This document shows positions 6,667-13,810 of a DNA stretch of 17,171 nucleotides, in pieces. Positions within the stretch are counted from its first letter, which is position 1; each line of letters starts with the position of its first letter. The notes under the pieces were generated by a model. That model had not been told where the DNA came from and searched no databases. It saw only the letters and a list, made by a program, of their open reading frames with translations. Made by a program: the position numbers and the translations under genes. The DNA is from an uncultured Bacteroidales bacterium (lineage in GTDB: Bacteria > Bacteroidota > Bacteroidia > Bacteroidales > P3), in contig CALEFF010000033.1 in the NCBI GenBank assembly GCA_937876865.1, forward strand, positions 1 to 17,171, read 5' to 3'.

Positions 6667-7284
6667 ATGAAAAAGCAAGTAATTTATATTTTTCTTTTAG
6701 TTATTTTGGTTCTGCCTTTTGGAATAAAAGCACAAGACTTTCGTGCAGGATTGCAATTTGGCATTGTGCCTTCACAAGTTGATGGAGATGGAATGACAGG
6801 CTTTAATAAAATAGGACTAATGGGCGGAGCATTCGTAGAAAGAAATATAAGCGAAAAAATTTTCCTTTTTACTGATTTGTCTTTTACTATGAAAGGGAGC
6901 AGGGTTGCAAGTAGCAAAAATGTAAACTTCGATCAAGTGGAATTAACAACTAATTACATTGATTGGGGCTTGTATTCAGGTTATAGACTCTCAAATAAAA
7001 TAGATTTAAAAGCAGGTTTAGTTCCTTCTGTCTTGATTTACCATAAAGAATGTACAGCAGGAGGTATAGAATTATTTGGAGAAGACACATTTCGTCCATT
7101 AAATCTATTAGTATCTTGTGGAGCGAATTATCGTTTTTCAAGACATTTTTCAATAAATGCTACATATAATTATTCCATTGTAAGCATTCGTCCTGGGGAA
7201 TTAGTAATGATAGATTTTCACATAGGAGAAACTCACGCTCAATATCACAACTACATAAATCTTTCTTTAATGTACCATTTCTAA
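6667..7284 (+). CDS. PorT-like outer-membrane beta-barrel protein
   Basis: The 205-residue protein has a signal peptide (MKKQVIYIFLLVILVLPFGI, likely cleaved after KA before QDF) and then alternating amphipathic strands, ending in the aromatic LSLMYHF expected of a barrel handled by the BAM machinery. AGLQFGIVPSQVDGDGMTGF and the following KIGLMGG resemble the N-terminal strands of the OMP_b-brl_2 (PorT-like) family widespread in Bacteroidota. Function is unknown; such proteins range from gliding and secretion factors to structural porin-like barrels. The start at 6667 is chosen because it begins the signal peptide; the frame extends upstream into the hydrolase gene. It closes the five-gene operon, 4 bases after the hydrolase stop. 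Confidence 0.83.
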   Translation: MKKQVIYIFLLVILVLPFGIKAQDFRAGLQFGIVPSQVDGDGMTGFNKIGLMGGAFVERNISEKIFLFTDLSFTMKGSRVASSKNVNFDQVELTTNYIDWGLYSGYRLSNKIDLKAGLVPSVLIYHKECTAGGIELFGEDTFRPLNLLVSCGANYRFSRHFSINATYNYSIVSIRPGELVMIDFHIGETHAQYHNYINLSLMYHF

Positions 7285-7307
7285 AACAAAGAATTGGCAA
7301 AATATTT

Positions 7308-7342
7308 CAAAGAAAAAAAATTTTTTTTCTTTGCTTTTTTTC
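7308..7342 (+). terminator. Terminator of the sufB operon (A8/T8 perfect palindrome)
   Basis: CAAAG followed by A8, then T8 followed by CTTTG, is a perfect 26-bp palindrome (7308-7333) starting 23 bases after the barrel gene stop and followed by a run of T and C. Without a loop, a few central A/T bases must stay unpaired. A partial copy, CAAAGAAAAAATTTT, begins at 7350. Confidence 0.6.
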
Positions 7343-7360
7343 TTTTTTTCAAAGAAAAAA

Positions 7361-7392
7361 TTTTGTAGGTTAAATTTCTTTTCTTACCTTTG
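7361..7392 (+). promoter_or_regulatory. Well-formed Bacteroidota promoter for the lipoprotein module
   Basis: TTTTG at 7361-7365 and TACCTTTG at 7385-7392 are separated by exactly 19 bases, the best promoter match in the window. Transcription should start near 7397-7400, giving an untranslated leader of about 90 bases before the ATG at 7488. Confidence 0.68.
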
Positions 7393-7412
7393 CCAACGAT
7401 AAGGCAATAAAC

Positions 7413-7455
7413 CTTACTAGGAGGAACTGAAAATCCTAAGAAAAAAAAGAGTAAG
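7413..7455 (+). promoter_or_regulatory. Predicted leader hairpin upstream of the first small lipoprotein
   Basis: CTTACT (7413-7418) pairs with AGTAAG (7450-7455), and inside it AGGA pairs with TCCT (7433-7437 region), leaving an A8 run in an internal loop and GGAACTGAAA at the tip. The element ends 32 bases before the start codon. It matches no riboswitch class I recognise and may only stabilise the transcript. Confidence 0.35.
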
Positions 7456-7487
7456 ACATTTTAATAACAAATAAATTTAATTGCGCT

Positions 7488-7742
7488 ATGAAAAAAGTAT
7501 TAGTTTTAATGGGAGCTTTCTTAGCTTTCGCAGCATGTAACCCACCTTCAGATTGTGATTGTACAGTATCTGGTGAAATGATAAATGTACCATTATTCAC
7601 AGACGAACAAGCTACATTAGTAGAATTTGAAGGAAATTGTGAAGAAGCTGCTTGGACAGATTTATCACAAGAATTACAAAATTCATGGCTTGATGAAAAT
7701 GGCGATGCAGGTGGATTAACTTTAAGCTGCGTAGAACGCTAA
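7488..7742 (+). CDS. Small Cys-patterned lipoprotein, paralogue 1 (84 aa)
   Basis: MKKVLVLMGAFLAFAAC is a lipoprotein signal peptide with the acylated Cys at residue 17. The mature part of about 68 residues is acidic and has four further Cys: C23 and C25 (DCDCT), C51 (GNCEE) and C81 three residues before the end. The same spacing (C-x5-C-x-C at the front, C-x3-end at the back) recurs in the gene at 7815, so the two are paralogues. Residues 42-62 (ATLVEFEGNCEEAAWTDLSQE) have no family I recognise. It is probably anchored to a membrane facing the periplasm or outer surface, with two possible disulfides. It has its own promoter and terminator, so it may be highly expressed on its own. Confidence 0.8.
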   Translation: MKKVLVLMGAFLAFAACNPPSDCDCTVSGEMINVPLFTDEQATLVEFEGNCEEAAWTDLSQELQNSWLDENGDAGGLTLSCVER

Positions 7743-7763
7743 TTAAAAGCTAAAAGATTTATT

Positions 7764-7796
7764 AAGGAATATCCTTATTGGGTATTCCTTTTTTTT
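7764..7796 (+). terminator. Strong terminator between the two lipoprotein genes
   Basis: AAGGAATATCC (7764-7774) pairs with GGGTATTCCTT (7780-7790), 11 bp with one G-T pair and a TTATT loop, followed by six further T. It ends only 18 bases before the next ATG, and no new promoter is visible there, so downstream expression probably depends on read-through. Confidence 0.85.
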
Positions 7797-7814
7797 GAAT
7801 TTTAAAATTTAATT

Positions 7815-8015
7815 ATGAGAAAAATATTTTTAGCATTAGCGTTAGTGGTTTCTTGTGGTGTTTTAACATCTTGTAGTGAAACAGTAGATTGTGTTTGCAC
7901 TGACGGAGTTGAACAATATTATTATTACGATTGGGCAGGTAGTTGTTCAGAGGTTGCTCTTGATATGAAAAAAGCAGAAGTTGGCTCTACGCCTATCGTT
8001 TGCGAAGAACAATAA
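7815..8015 (+). CDS. Small Cys-patterned lipoprotein, paralogue 2 (66 aa)
   Basis: The signal peptide MRKIFLALALVVSCGVLTSC has its lipobox Cys at residue 20. The mature part is only 47 residues, with Cys at 26 and 28 (DCVCT), 44 (GSCSE) and 63 (three residues before the end). The front spacing and the end spacing are identical to those of the neighbour at 7488, and both keep DC-x-CT and G-x-C-x-E. A Tyr-rich insert (QYYYYDW) separates the pairs. No known family is recognised. It ends 8 bases before the thioredoxin-domain membrane protein, so these two are probably co-transcribed. Confidence 0.75.
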   Translation: MRKIFLALALVVSCGVLTSCSETVDCVCTDGVEQYYYYDWAGSCSEVALDMKKAEVGSTPIVCEEQ

Positions 8016-8023
8016 TTTGTTTT

Positions 8024-8944
8024 ATGAGTTTCAAGAAAATTATTTTCCCTATAATCCGAATTTTTATAGGACTTGTTTTTATTGCTTCTGCTATTACAAA
8101 ATATATTTCAATAGAAGCATTTGATATGTTTGTGTTTGAACACGAACTATTTTCTTGGAATTTCACCAATTTCCTTACAAGAATTCTTATTTCTTGTGAA
8201 GCATGTTTAGGATTGATGTTAGTAATTGGCATTTATCCTAAATTATCTCGATGGCTTGTAGTAGGCTCGCTCTCTTTCTTTACAATCTATGTTTTATTGA
8301 AGCCTTTGCTTTTCCAAGTTGATGCGGAGAATTGTCATTGCTTTGGAGAGGTATTGATTTTATCGGATTCTCAAACAATAATCAAAAACATTGTACTTTT
8401 AGTGCTTTGTATTGCTTTATTTTTTGACAAAGGGTGGAAAATAAAATATTCAAAACTTATTTTTGTTCTTTGTCTATTGGCTCCACTTGCTACATCTTTT
8501 ATTGTACGTCCGCCAGATGTTATTGTAAATAGGCTTTATGGTAAGCAGGCTCAATTGAATATGGAAAGTTTTGAAAAACTTCTTTCTCTTGAACAAATAG
8601 AGGAGTTAAGGATTTCTCAGGGAAAGAAAGTTCTTTGTTTGTATTCTACGGGTTGTAAGCACTGTAAACGCACCGCAATCAAACTTGATGTAATGATTAA
8701 ACGACATAATTTAGATAAATCAAAGTTTGGAGTTGTGTTTTGGGGCAAAGAAGAGGGTATTGATTTGTTTTACAAAGATACCTCTGTTGAAAAATTACCT
8801 ACAACACAGGTTCCTCCCTTGCTATTCCTTTCTGCAACTAACGGACGTCAACCTATAATTGTGCTTTTAGAGAATGGAAAAGTGGTTGATTTATTTAAAT
8901 CAATCAATATAGACGAAGAAAAGATTACTGATTTTCTTCAATAG
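8024..8944 (+). CDS. MauE/DoxX-type membrane protein with C-terminal thioredoxin-like domain
   Basis: The 306-residue protein has four to five hydrophobic segments (about 8-26, 52-72, 77-97, 119-135, 144-161) in the DoxX/MauE pattern. The loop after the third carries NCHCFGE with Cys104 and Cys106, typical of this redox-associated group. After the last segment a soluble domain (about 175-306) has CKHC (Cys211, Cys214) behind a beta strand (VLCLYSTG) and a Pro pair in QVPPLLF where thioredoxins place the cis-proline. The likely task is passing reducing equivalents across the inner membrane to periplasmic thiols; this is inference from the family. I used ATG 8024 because the upstream TTG at 8000 lies inside the preceding gene. 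Neighbouring Cys-rich lipoproteins are possible partners. Confidence 0.82.
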   Translation: MSFKKIIFPIIRIFIGLVFIASAITKYISIEAFDMFVFEHELFSWNFTNFLTRILISCEACLGLMLVIGIYPKLSRWLVVGSLSFFTIYVLLKPLLFQVDAENCHCFGEVLILSDSQTIIKNIVLLVLCIALFFDKGWKIKYSKLIFVLCLLAPLATSFIVRPPDVIVNRLYGKQAQLNMESFEKLLSLEQIEELRISQGKKVLCLYSTGCKHCKRTAIKLDVMIKRHNLDKSKFGVVFWGKEEGIDLFYKDTSVEKLPTTQVPPLLFLSATNGRQPIIVLLENGKVVDLFKSINIDEEKITDFLQ

Positions 8945-9013
8945 TTTTTATCGTTAGGTTATAACATTTCACTTTATTATTGCGTTTTATATCATATTGA
9001 AATATTATTTGAT

Positions 9014-10567
9014 ATGGTTAAGATACTTTGGGTTGATGACGAAATAGATTTATTGAAACCTTATGTTCTATTTCTTGAAACAAAGGGTTATAGTTTTTCT
9101 CTTGCAATAGATGGCAACGAAGCACTTGATATTCTTGCAGAAGAGAAGATAGATATTGTTTTTTTAGATGAGAATATGCCTGGATTAAGCGGTTTGGAAG
9201 TTCTAACAATCATTAAGGAACGTTATCCTGCTTTGCCAATAATTATGATAACAAAAAGCGAAGAGGAGCAAATAATGGAGCAAGCTATTGGCTCAAAAAT
9301 CTCGGATTATCTCATTAAGCCCGTAAATCCTAATCAAATATTACTGACTTTAAAGAAACATTTAGATACAAAACGCCTTGTTAGCGAAAAATCTACTATG
9401 AGTTATCAACAAGAGTTTCGTCAAATAGGAATGAAACTTATGGATAATGACCTTGATTGGCAAGAATGGATAGAACTTTATAAGAAACTTGTTTATTGGG
9501 AACTTAACCTTGCAGAATCAAATGATGTAAGTATTTTTGATGTTTTAAAACAACAAAAACAAGAAGCAAACAATCAATTTTCTAAATATTACCAACAAAA
9601 ATATATTGATTGGATTAGTAAAAAGGATACTGATGCTCCTTTGTTTTCTCATACGCTTTTAAAAAATAAACTTTTCCCCGATCTTAACAAAGATGAGAAA
9701 TCAAACTTTTTAATAATAATTGACAATTTTCGTTTTGACCAATGGAAAATTCTTCAAACACATATTGAGCAATATTTTAGAGTTGAACAAGAGAATATTT
9801 ATTATAGCATTATTCCAACAACGACTCAATATGCAAGAAATGCACTTCTTTCAGGTATGATGCCTTCCGATATTAAAAAAACTTATCCTGACTTGTGGCT
9901 TGATGAAGACCAAGAGGGTTTAAAGAATCAAAACGAATATATTTTCTTACAAAAACATCTTAAAAACAATAAATTTGACATCAAAACCTCATATCACAAA
10001 GTCTTAAATGCTACTTTCGGTAAGAAAATTATAGATAACTTAAGCAATCTTCTACAAAATAAATTGAATATAGTTGTTTACAACTTTATAGATATGCTTT
10101 CGCATGCTCGAACTGAATCTATGCTCGTTAGAGAGTTGGCAGAAGATGAAAACTCTTATAGAAGCGTTACTAAAACGTGGTTTGAACATTCTACTCTCTT
10201 AGATTTAATAAAGTTTCTTAGTACAAAAAAAGTTAATATCTATATTACAACCGACCATGGCTCTGTAAAAATTAACAATCCTGTAAAGATACGTTCTACA
10301 AAAGATGCTTCTGTTAATTTAAGATACAAGGTAGGGAAACTAATGGACTACAATCCTAAACAAGTCTTTGATGTAAAGAATCCAGAGGATATTTTCTTGC
10401 CACGACTTCATATTTCCTCTCCATATATCTTTGCTCGTGCAAATGATTTCTTTGCTTATCCAAATAATTACAATCATTATGTGCAATATTATATGAATAC
10501 ATTTCAACACGGAGGCATTTCTATGGAAGAAGTAATGATTCCATTTATAAAACTAACAAATAAATAG
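9014..10567 (+). CDS. porX: PorX: response regulator with PglZ/alkaline-phosphatase-fold effector
   Basis: This 517-residue protein matches PorX throughout. Residues 1-120 are a receiver domain with Asp8/Asp9, phosphoacceptor Asp52 (FLDENMPG), Thr80 and Lys102. Residues ~125-200 are the helical linker. Residues ~205-517 are a PglZ domain with the metal and catalytic positions in place: Asp237 (IIIDN), Thr269-271 (TTTQYARNA), Asp360 and His364 (NFIDMLSHA), Asp414-His415 (TTDHG) and His499 (QHGG). PorX controls the type IX secretion system in Porphyromonas together with the kinase PorY and an ECF sigma factor, and has been reported to be a zinc phosphodiesterase acting on oligonucleotides. No porY, sigma factor or T9SS structural gene is in the window. 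It is followed by tsaE after 5 bases, a pairing I recall from other Bacteroidota. Confidence 0.95.
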   Translation: MVKILWVDDEIDLLKPYVLFLETKGYSFSLAIDGNEALDILAEEKIDIVFLDENMPGLSGLEVLTIIKERYPALPIIMITKSEEEQIMEQAIGSKISDYLIKPVNPNQILLTLKKHLDTKRLVSEKSTMSYQQEFRQIGMKLMDNDLDWQEWIELYKKLVYWELNLAESNDVSIFDVLKQQKQEANNQFSKYYQQKYIDWISKKDTDAPLFSHTLLKNKLFPDLNKDEKSNFLIIIDNFRFDQWKILQTHIEQYFRVEQENIYYSIIPTTTQYARNALLSGMMPSDIKKTYPDLWLDEDQEGLKNQNEYIFLQKHLKNNKFDIKTSYHKVLNATFGKKIIDNLSNLLQNKLNIVVYNFIDMLSHARTESMLVRELAEDENSYRSVTKTWFEHSTLLDLIKFLSTKKVNIYITTDHGSVKINNPVKIRSTKDASVNLRYKVGKLMDYNPKQVFDVKNPEDIFLPRLHISSPYIFARANDFFAYPNNYNHYVQYYMNTFQHGGISMEEVMIPFIKLTNK

Positions 10568-10572
10568 ATTCT

Positions 10573-11001
10573 ATGAAAAAGCAATATATACTTGAAAGCC
10601 TATCTTCTATTGATAAAGTGGCAGAAGAAATCATTAAAGATTTCCCTTCTTCAAGGCTTTTTTCGTTAAATGGGAATATGGGTGCAGGAAAAACCACTCT
10701 TACAAAGTCTTTGTGTAAGGCATTAGAGGTCGAAGACAATGTTTGTTCACCAACTTTTGCTATTGTGAATGAATATTTTTCTCAAAAGATAGGAACAATT
10801 TATCATTTTGACTTTTATAGAATTAAAAACCTTCAAGAAGCTATTGATATTGGCTTTGATGATTATATTTTTAGCGGAAATTATTGTTTTATGGAATGGT
10901 GCGAAAATATTTCTCCGCTATTACCTGATGAAATTACGGAAATAAAAATTGAGGTACAGCAAAACGATAGCAGACTAATAACTGTTGAAGTCCTTTCTTA
11001 A
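10573..11001 (+). CDS. tsaE: tRNA threonylcarbamoyladenosine biosynthesis ATPase TsaE
   Basis: The 142-residue protein has the Walker A loop GNMGAGKTTL at 34-43, SPTFAIVNEY, the HFDFYRI segment and the EWCEN motif near the end, all diagnostic of TsaE. It is an ATPase that cycles the TsaB-TsaD complex during t6A37 formation on ANN-decoding tRNAs. Length is typical. It starts five bases after porX, so the two are co-transcribed. It ends seven bases from the convergent TPR lipoprotein gene. Confidence 0.95.
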   Translation: MKKQYILESLSSIDKVAEEIIKDFPSSRLFSLNGNMGAGKTTLTKSLCKALEVEDNVCSPTFAIVNEYFSQKIGTIYHFDFYRIKNLQEAIDIGFDDYIFSGNYCFMEWCENISPLLPDEITEIKIEVQQNDSRLITVEVLS

Positions 11002-11006
11002 AAAGG
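10992..11006. terminator. Weak hairpin at the tsaE/TPR convergent end
   Basis: CCTTT and AAAGG flank a CTTAA loop that includes the tsaE stop codon. The 5-bp stem lacks a proper T tract, so it is at best a weak terminator; transcripts from both sides may overlap here. Confidence 0.2.
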
Positions 11007-11008
11007 GG

Positions 11009-12628
11009 TTATTGATTTAAGGCTTCTAATATTTTTTGATAGTGTTCTTTTACTGTTTCGCTCCAAGTTTCTTGTTCTGAAAGAAAGTTATCTAAAATCA
11101 TTTTAGCATTTTGATAATCTTTTTTAGCGAATAAAATCCAAGCATAAGTATCTGCAAAAGTTATGTTGTATGATTGAGCATCATAAGTTTGTTTTGACAT
11201 TTTTTCTGCTTTGTCAAGCTCAATGTTCTCTAAGCATAAATAATATGCATAGTTGTTTAAGACCATTAGGTTATTAGTATCTTTTTCTAATGCTTTTTCA
11301 AAATACTCAAAAGCCTTATCTTTGTTTTCTATTCTATAATATGCTTCTGCTAAATTAGAATAAATATCTATGTAATCACTTTGTTGCTTTGCGTATTTCA
11401 AGCCTTTTTCCAATGTTTCTATGGCTTTTTCATATTCTTTTAAATTTACTAAAGAATATCCTTTAACAATATAAAAAATACATTCTCTTGGGTAAAGTTT
11501 TATGGCATCATCACAAGTTTTTATTCTTTCTTCATCTCCTGCTCTAAACTGTTGGGTAATTATATATCTCTTATACAAATCCATATCTCTCACTCCGTAT
11601 TCTACGGCTTTCTTACAAGCTTGATATGCTTCATCCATACGAAATGTTCTCATATATCCAATAGATAGAAACTGCCACAAACGTCCTTCTTCTGGATACA
11701 TATTCAACATTGTTTCTAAATGTTTGATGTAATTCCTTAGAGTTTCTATATCTTCATCTACTTTTGCTTTATAAAGACCAAGAATTATTTGATTTTTTTC
11801 TTCAAATCCCATTTTTGTAGTCCTGCATAATTTGTCTATATAAATCTCAGCAGAAGGCATATCGCCCTTTTTGTAATAGATTTCCATTAAAGCGACTATG
11901 TTTTCTACATTATTAGAATCTATTTCTTCTACTTTTTTCATCAAATTCAATGCTTTTTCTTCCTTCTCATTGTTTAGGTAGTATTGGGCTAATATTGAAA
12001 GATAAGCAACATTGCTTGGATATTCTTTACTAAGAATTTCTATTTCTTTAATGGCTTTTTCGTGTTGGTTTTGACTCTTATAAATATTGTATTTCAACAT
12101 TGAACAATATTCGTTAATGCCTTGTCTTTTTTCAAGTAGATTCGCAATCTCTATTGCTTTGTTTATTTCGTTTGCATTTACATAAATACCTACTAACTCC
12201 GAATAATATTCTGTTACCTCAGGTTGTAATTCGATTATTTCTCTGTATTGCGCTGCTGCTTTATCAGTCTGATTGGTTAAAAGATATATTTCTGCTAATT
12301 GAGTGCGATACCAATGATTTTTTGGTGATAATTCTATTGCTTTCTGATTATATTCTATTGCAGAGGCAATGTTTTTGCTTTCAAAGTCTATGGCTGCAAG
12401 TTGATAATAAGCAAGAGAATTATTTGGTTGAAAACGAATAACTTCTTTATACAAAGAACTCGCTTTTTCAAGATTACCTAATTCTCGTTGAGTAGCAGCA
12501 TCAATAACTAATTGTGCTACTTTTATGTCGTTATCGTTAGGTTGTTTAACTGCTTTTTCTTGATTTTTACAAGAAGATAAACATAAAATTAAGAACAATA
12601 AAGTTAAAATGATGCTACTACGTTTCAT
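11009..12628 (-). CDS. Tetratricopeptide-repeat lipoprotein
   Basis: The 539-residue protein opens with the lipoprotein signal MKRSSIILTLLFLILCLSSC (acylated Cys at 20) and is otherwise filled with TPR helices from about residue 38 to the end. Clear units include LGNLEKASSLYKEVIRFQPN, SLAYYQLAAIDFESKNIASA, KDKAFEYFEKALEKDTNNLM and DYQNAKMILDNFL. It is a membrane-anchored protein-interaction scaffold facing the periplasm; the partner is unknown. It lies 7 bases after the nucleotidyltransferase gene and is expressed with it. That pairing recurs in Bacteroidales, as far as I recall, and suggests an envelope-building role. Confidence 0.87.
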   Translation of the reverse strand: MKRSSIILTLLFLILCLSSCKNQEKAVKQPNDNDIKVAQLVIDAATQRELGNLEKASSLYKEVIRFQPNNSLAYYQLAAIDFESKNIASAIEYNQKAIELSPKNHWYRTQLAEIYLLTNQTDKAAAQYREIIELQPEVTEYYSELVGIYVNANEINKAIEIANLLEKRQGINEYCSMLKYNIYKSQNQHEKAIKEIEILSKEYPSNVAYLSILAQYYLNNEKEEKALNLMKKVEEIDSNNVENIVALMEIYYKKGDMPSAEIYIDKLCRTTKMGFEEKNQIILGLYKAKVDEDIETLRNYIKHLETMLNMYPEEGRLWQFLSIGYMRTFRMDEAYQACKKAVEYGVRDMDLYKRYIITQQFRAGDEERIKTCDDAIKLYPRECIFYIVKGYSLVNLKEYEKAIETLEKGLKYAKQQSDYIDIYSNLAEAYYRIENKDKAFEYFEKALEKDTNNLMVLNNYAYYLCLENIELDKAEKMSKQTYDAQSYNITFADTYAWILFAKKDYQNAKMILDNFLSEQETWSETVKEHYQKILEALNQ

Positions 12629-12635
12629 ATATTTT

Positions 12636-13661
12636 TTAATTTATACAACTATAATCTCCTAAGTTCAATGCTTGTTCTTTATTTTCGATTTTTGCAAATG
12701 AACCTATCATACTATCCTTTAAAATTGCATTTTCTATTACCGTTTCTTTTCCTACCATGCTGTCTTTTATACAAGAATTGCTTATCTTACAATTTTCTCC
12801 AATACTTACTCTTGGTCCAATAACGCAATTTTTAATTTCAGCACCTTTTCCTATATAAACAGGTTGAATAATCAAAGTGTTGTCAGTTATAACATATTCA
12901 TCCAATAATTCTTCTGATAATTCATAAATACCATTCTTAGCAGACTTCAATTCTAACACCCTTCCACAAGTTTCAACTGTCGCTTGTGGATTTCCACAGT
13001 CTAACCATTCTTTTACATCGTTTGTTTTAAACTTCAATCCTTTATCAAGCATATTTTGAAGTGCATCTGTGAGTTGATACTCTCCCGATTTAGTGATATT
13101 GTTATCGATTAAATATTGCAATTCGTTTCTTAGATTTTCACCATCTTTGAAATAATAGATACCAATTATTGCTTCATTACTTACAAACTCTTTTGGTTTT
13201 TCCACAAATCCACAAATAGTTTGATCTGCGTTCTTTTTGACAACTCCAAACGCACTTGGGTCGTCTACTTTGTGAGTCCAAATAATTCCATCTTCATTTG
13301 TTTCCAAAGTAAAGCCTGCATCAAACAATGTATCTGCAAAAGCCACTGTTACCTTACCAGAAAGACTTTCCTTTGCACAAAGAATCGCATGAGCAGTTCC
13401 AAGAGGCTCGTTTTGATAGTAAATCTTTCCTGTTGTACCTAATTGTTTCGCTATATTTAATAGGTTATTTTCTACTTCTTTTCCGAAATCTCCAATTATG
13501 AAACCTATTTCTTCTATTTCTTCTCCCACAACTTCTCTTATATCTTCGCACAAGTGTTGAACGATTGGCTTACCTGCCAATTCTATTAAAGGTTTTGGCG
13601 TTACTAATGTGTGAGGGCGTAATCTCTTGCCCATACCTGCCATAGGAATTACTATTTTCAT
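12636..13661 (-). CDS. Sugar-phosphate nucleotidyltransferase with left-handed beta-helix tail
   Basis: The 341-residue protein begins MKIVIPMAGMGKRLRPHTLV with TPKPL following, the nucleotide-binding signature of sugar-1-phosphate nucleotidyltransferases. The catalytic domain covers about 1-240 (FADTLFDAG, GEYQLTDALQ and EWLDCGNPQATVET are typical). Residues ~262-325 form hexapeptide repeats of a left-handed beta-helix (PVYIGKGAEIKNCVIGPRVS, IGENCKISNSCIKDSMVG). The enzyme joins a sugar-1-phosphate to an NTP to give an activated sugar for glycan synthesis. It resembles glucose-1-phosphate thymidylyl/uridylyl-transferases, but substrate and nucleotide cannot be fixed. It heads a two-gene operon with the TPR lipoprotein. 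Confidence 0.88.
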   Translation of the reverse strand: MKIVIPMAGMGKRLRPHTLVTPKPLIELAGKPIVQHLCEDIREVVGEEIEEIGFIIGDFGKEVENNLLNIAKQLGTTGKIYYQNEPLGTAHAILCAKESLSGKVTVAFADTLFDAGFTLETNEDGIIWTHKVDDPSAFGVVKKNADQTICGFVEKPKEFVSNEAIIGIYYFKDGENLRNELQYLIDNNITKSGEYQLTDALQNMLDKGLKFKTNDVKEWLDCGNPQATVETCGRVLELKSAKNGIYELSEELLDEYVITDNTLIIQPVYIGKGAEIKNCVIGPRVSIGENCKISNSCIKDSMVGKETVIENAILKDSMIGSFAKIENKEQALNLGDYSCIN

Positions 13662-13707
13662 AATTTTATATTTTTAATTTAAAAAAAAACAACTATTTAT
13701 TAAACTA

Positions 13708-13715
13708 CAAAATTA
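13708..13715 (-). promoter_or_regulatory. Candidate -7 box for the nucleotidyltransferase operon
   Basis: On the minus strand this reads TAATTTTG, a TAnnTTTG match 46 bases upstream of the ATG at 13661. No convincing -33 element is seen. The rest of the 149-base divergent spacer (13662-13810) is A/T-rich, and I see no clear promoter for the plus-strand gene. Confidence 0.35.
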
Positions 13716-13810
13716 CAAAACATTTGACTAATCTATCAGAAAATTCAAGAGAATTATCCTTAATTGAGCATTTTTTTGTAATTTTACAGCTCATTTTTTG
13801 AACAATTTAT

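Noticed and set aside
8945..9013. Promoter for porX in the 69-base gap
   Set aside because: TATTATTTG just before the ATG has a three-base gap instead of two in the TAnnTTTG element and no -33 partner, so it is too weak to list.
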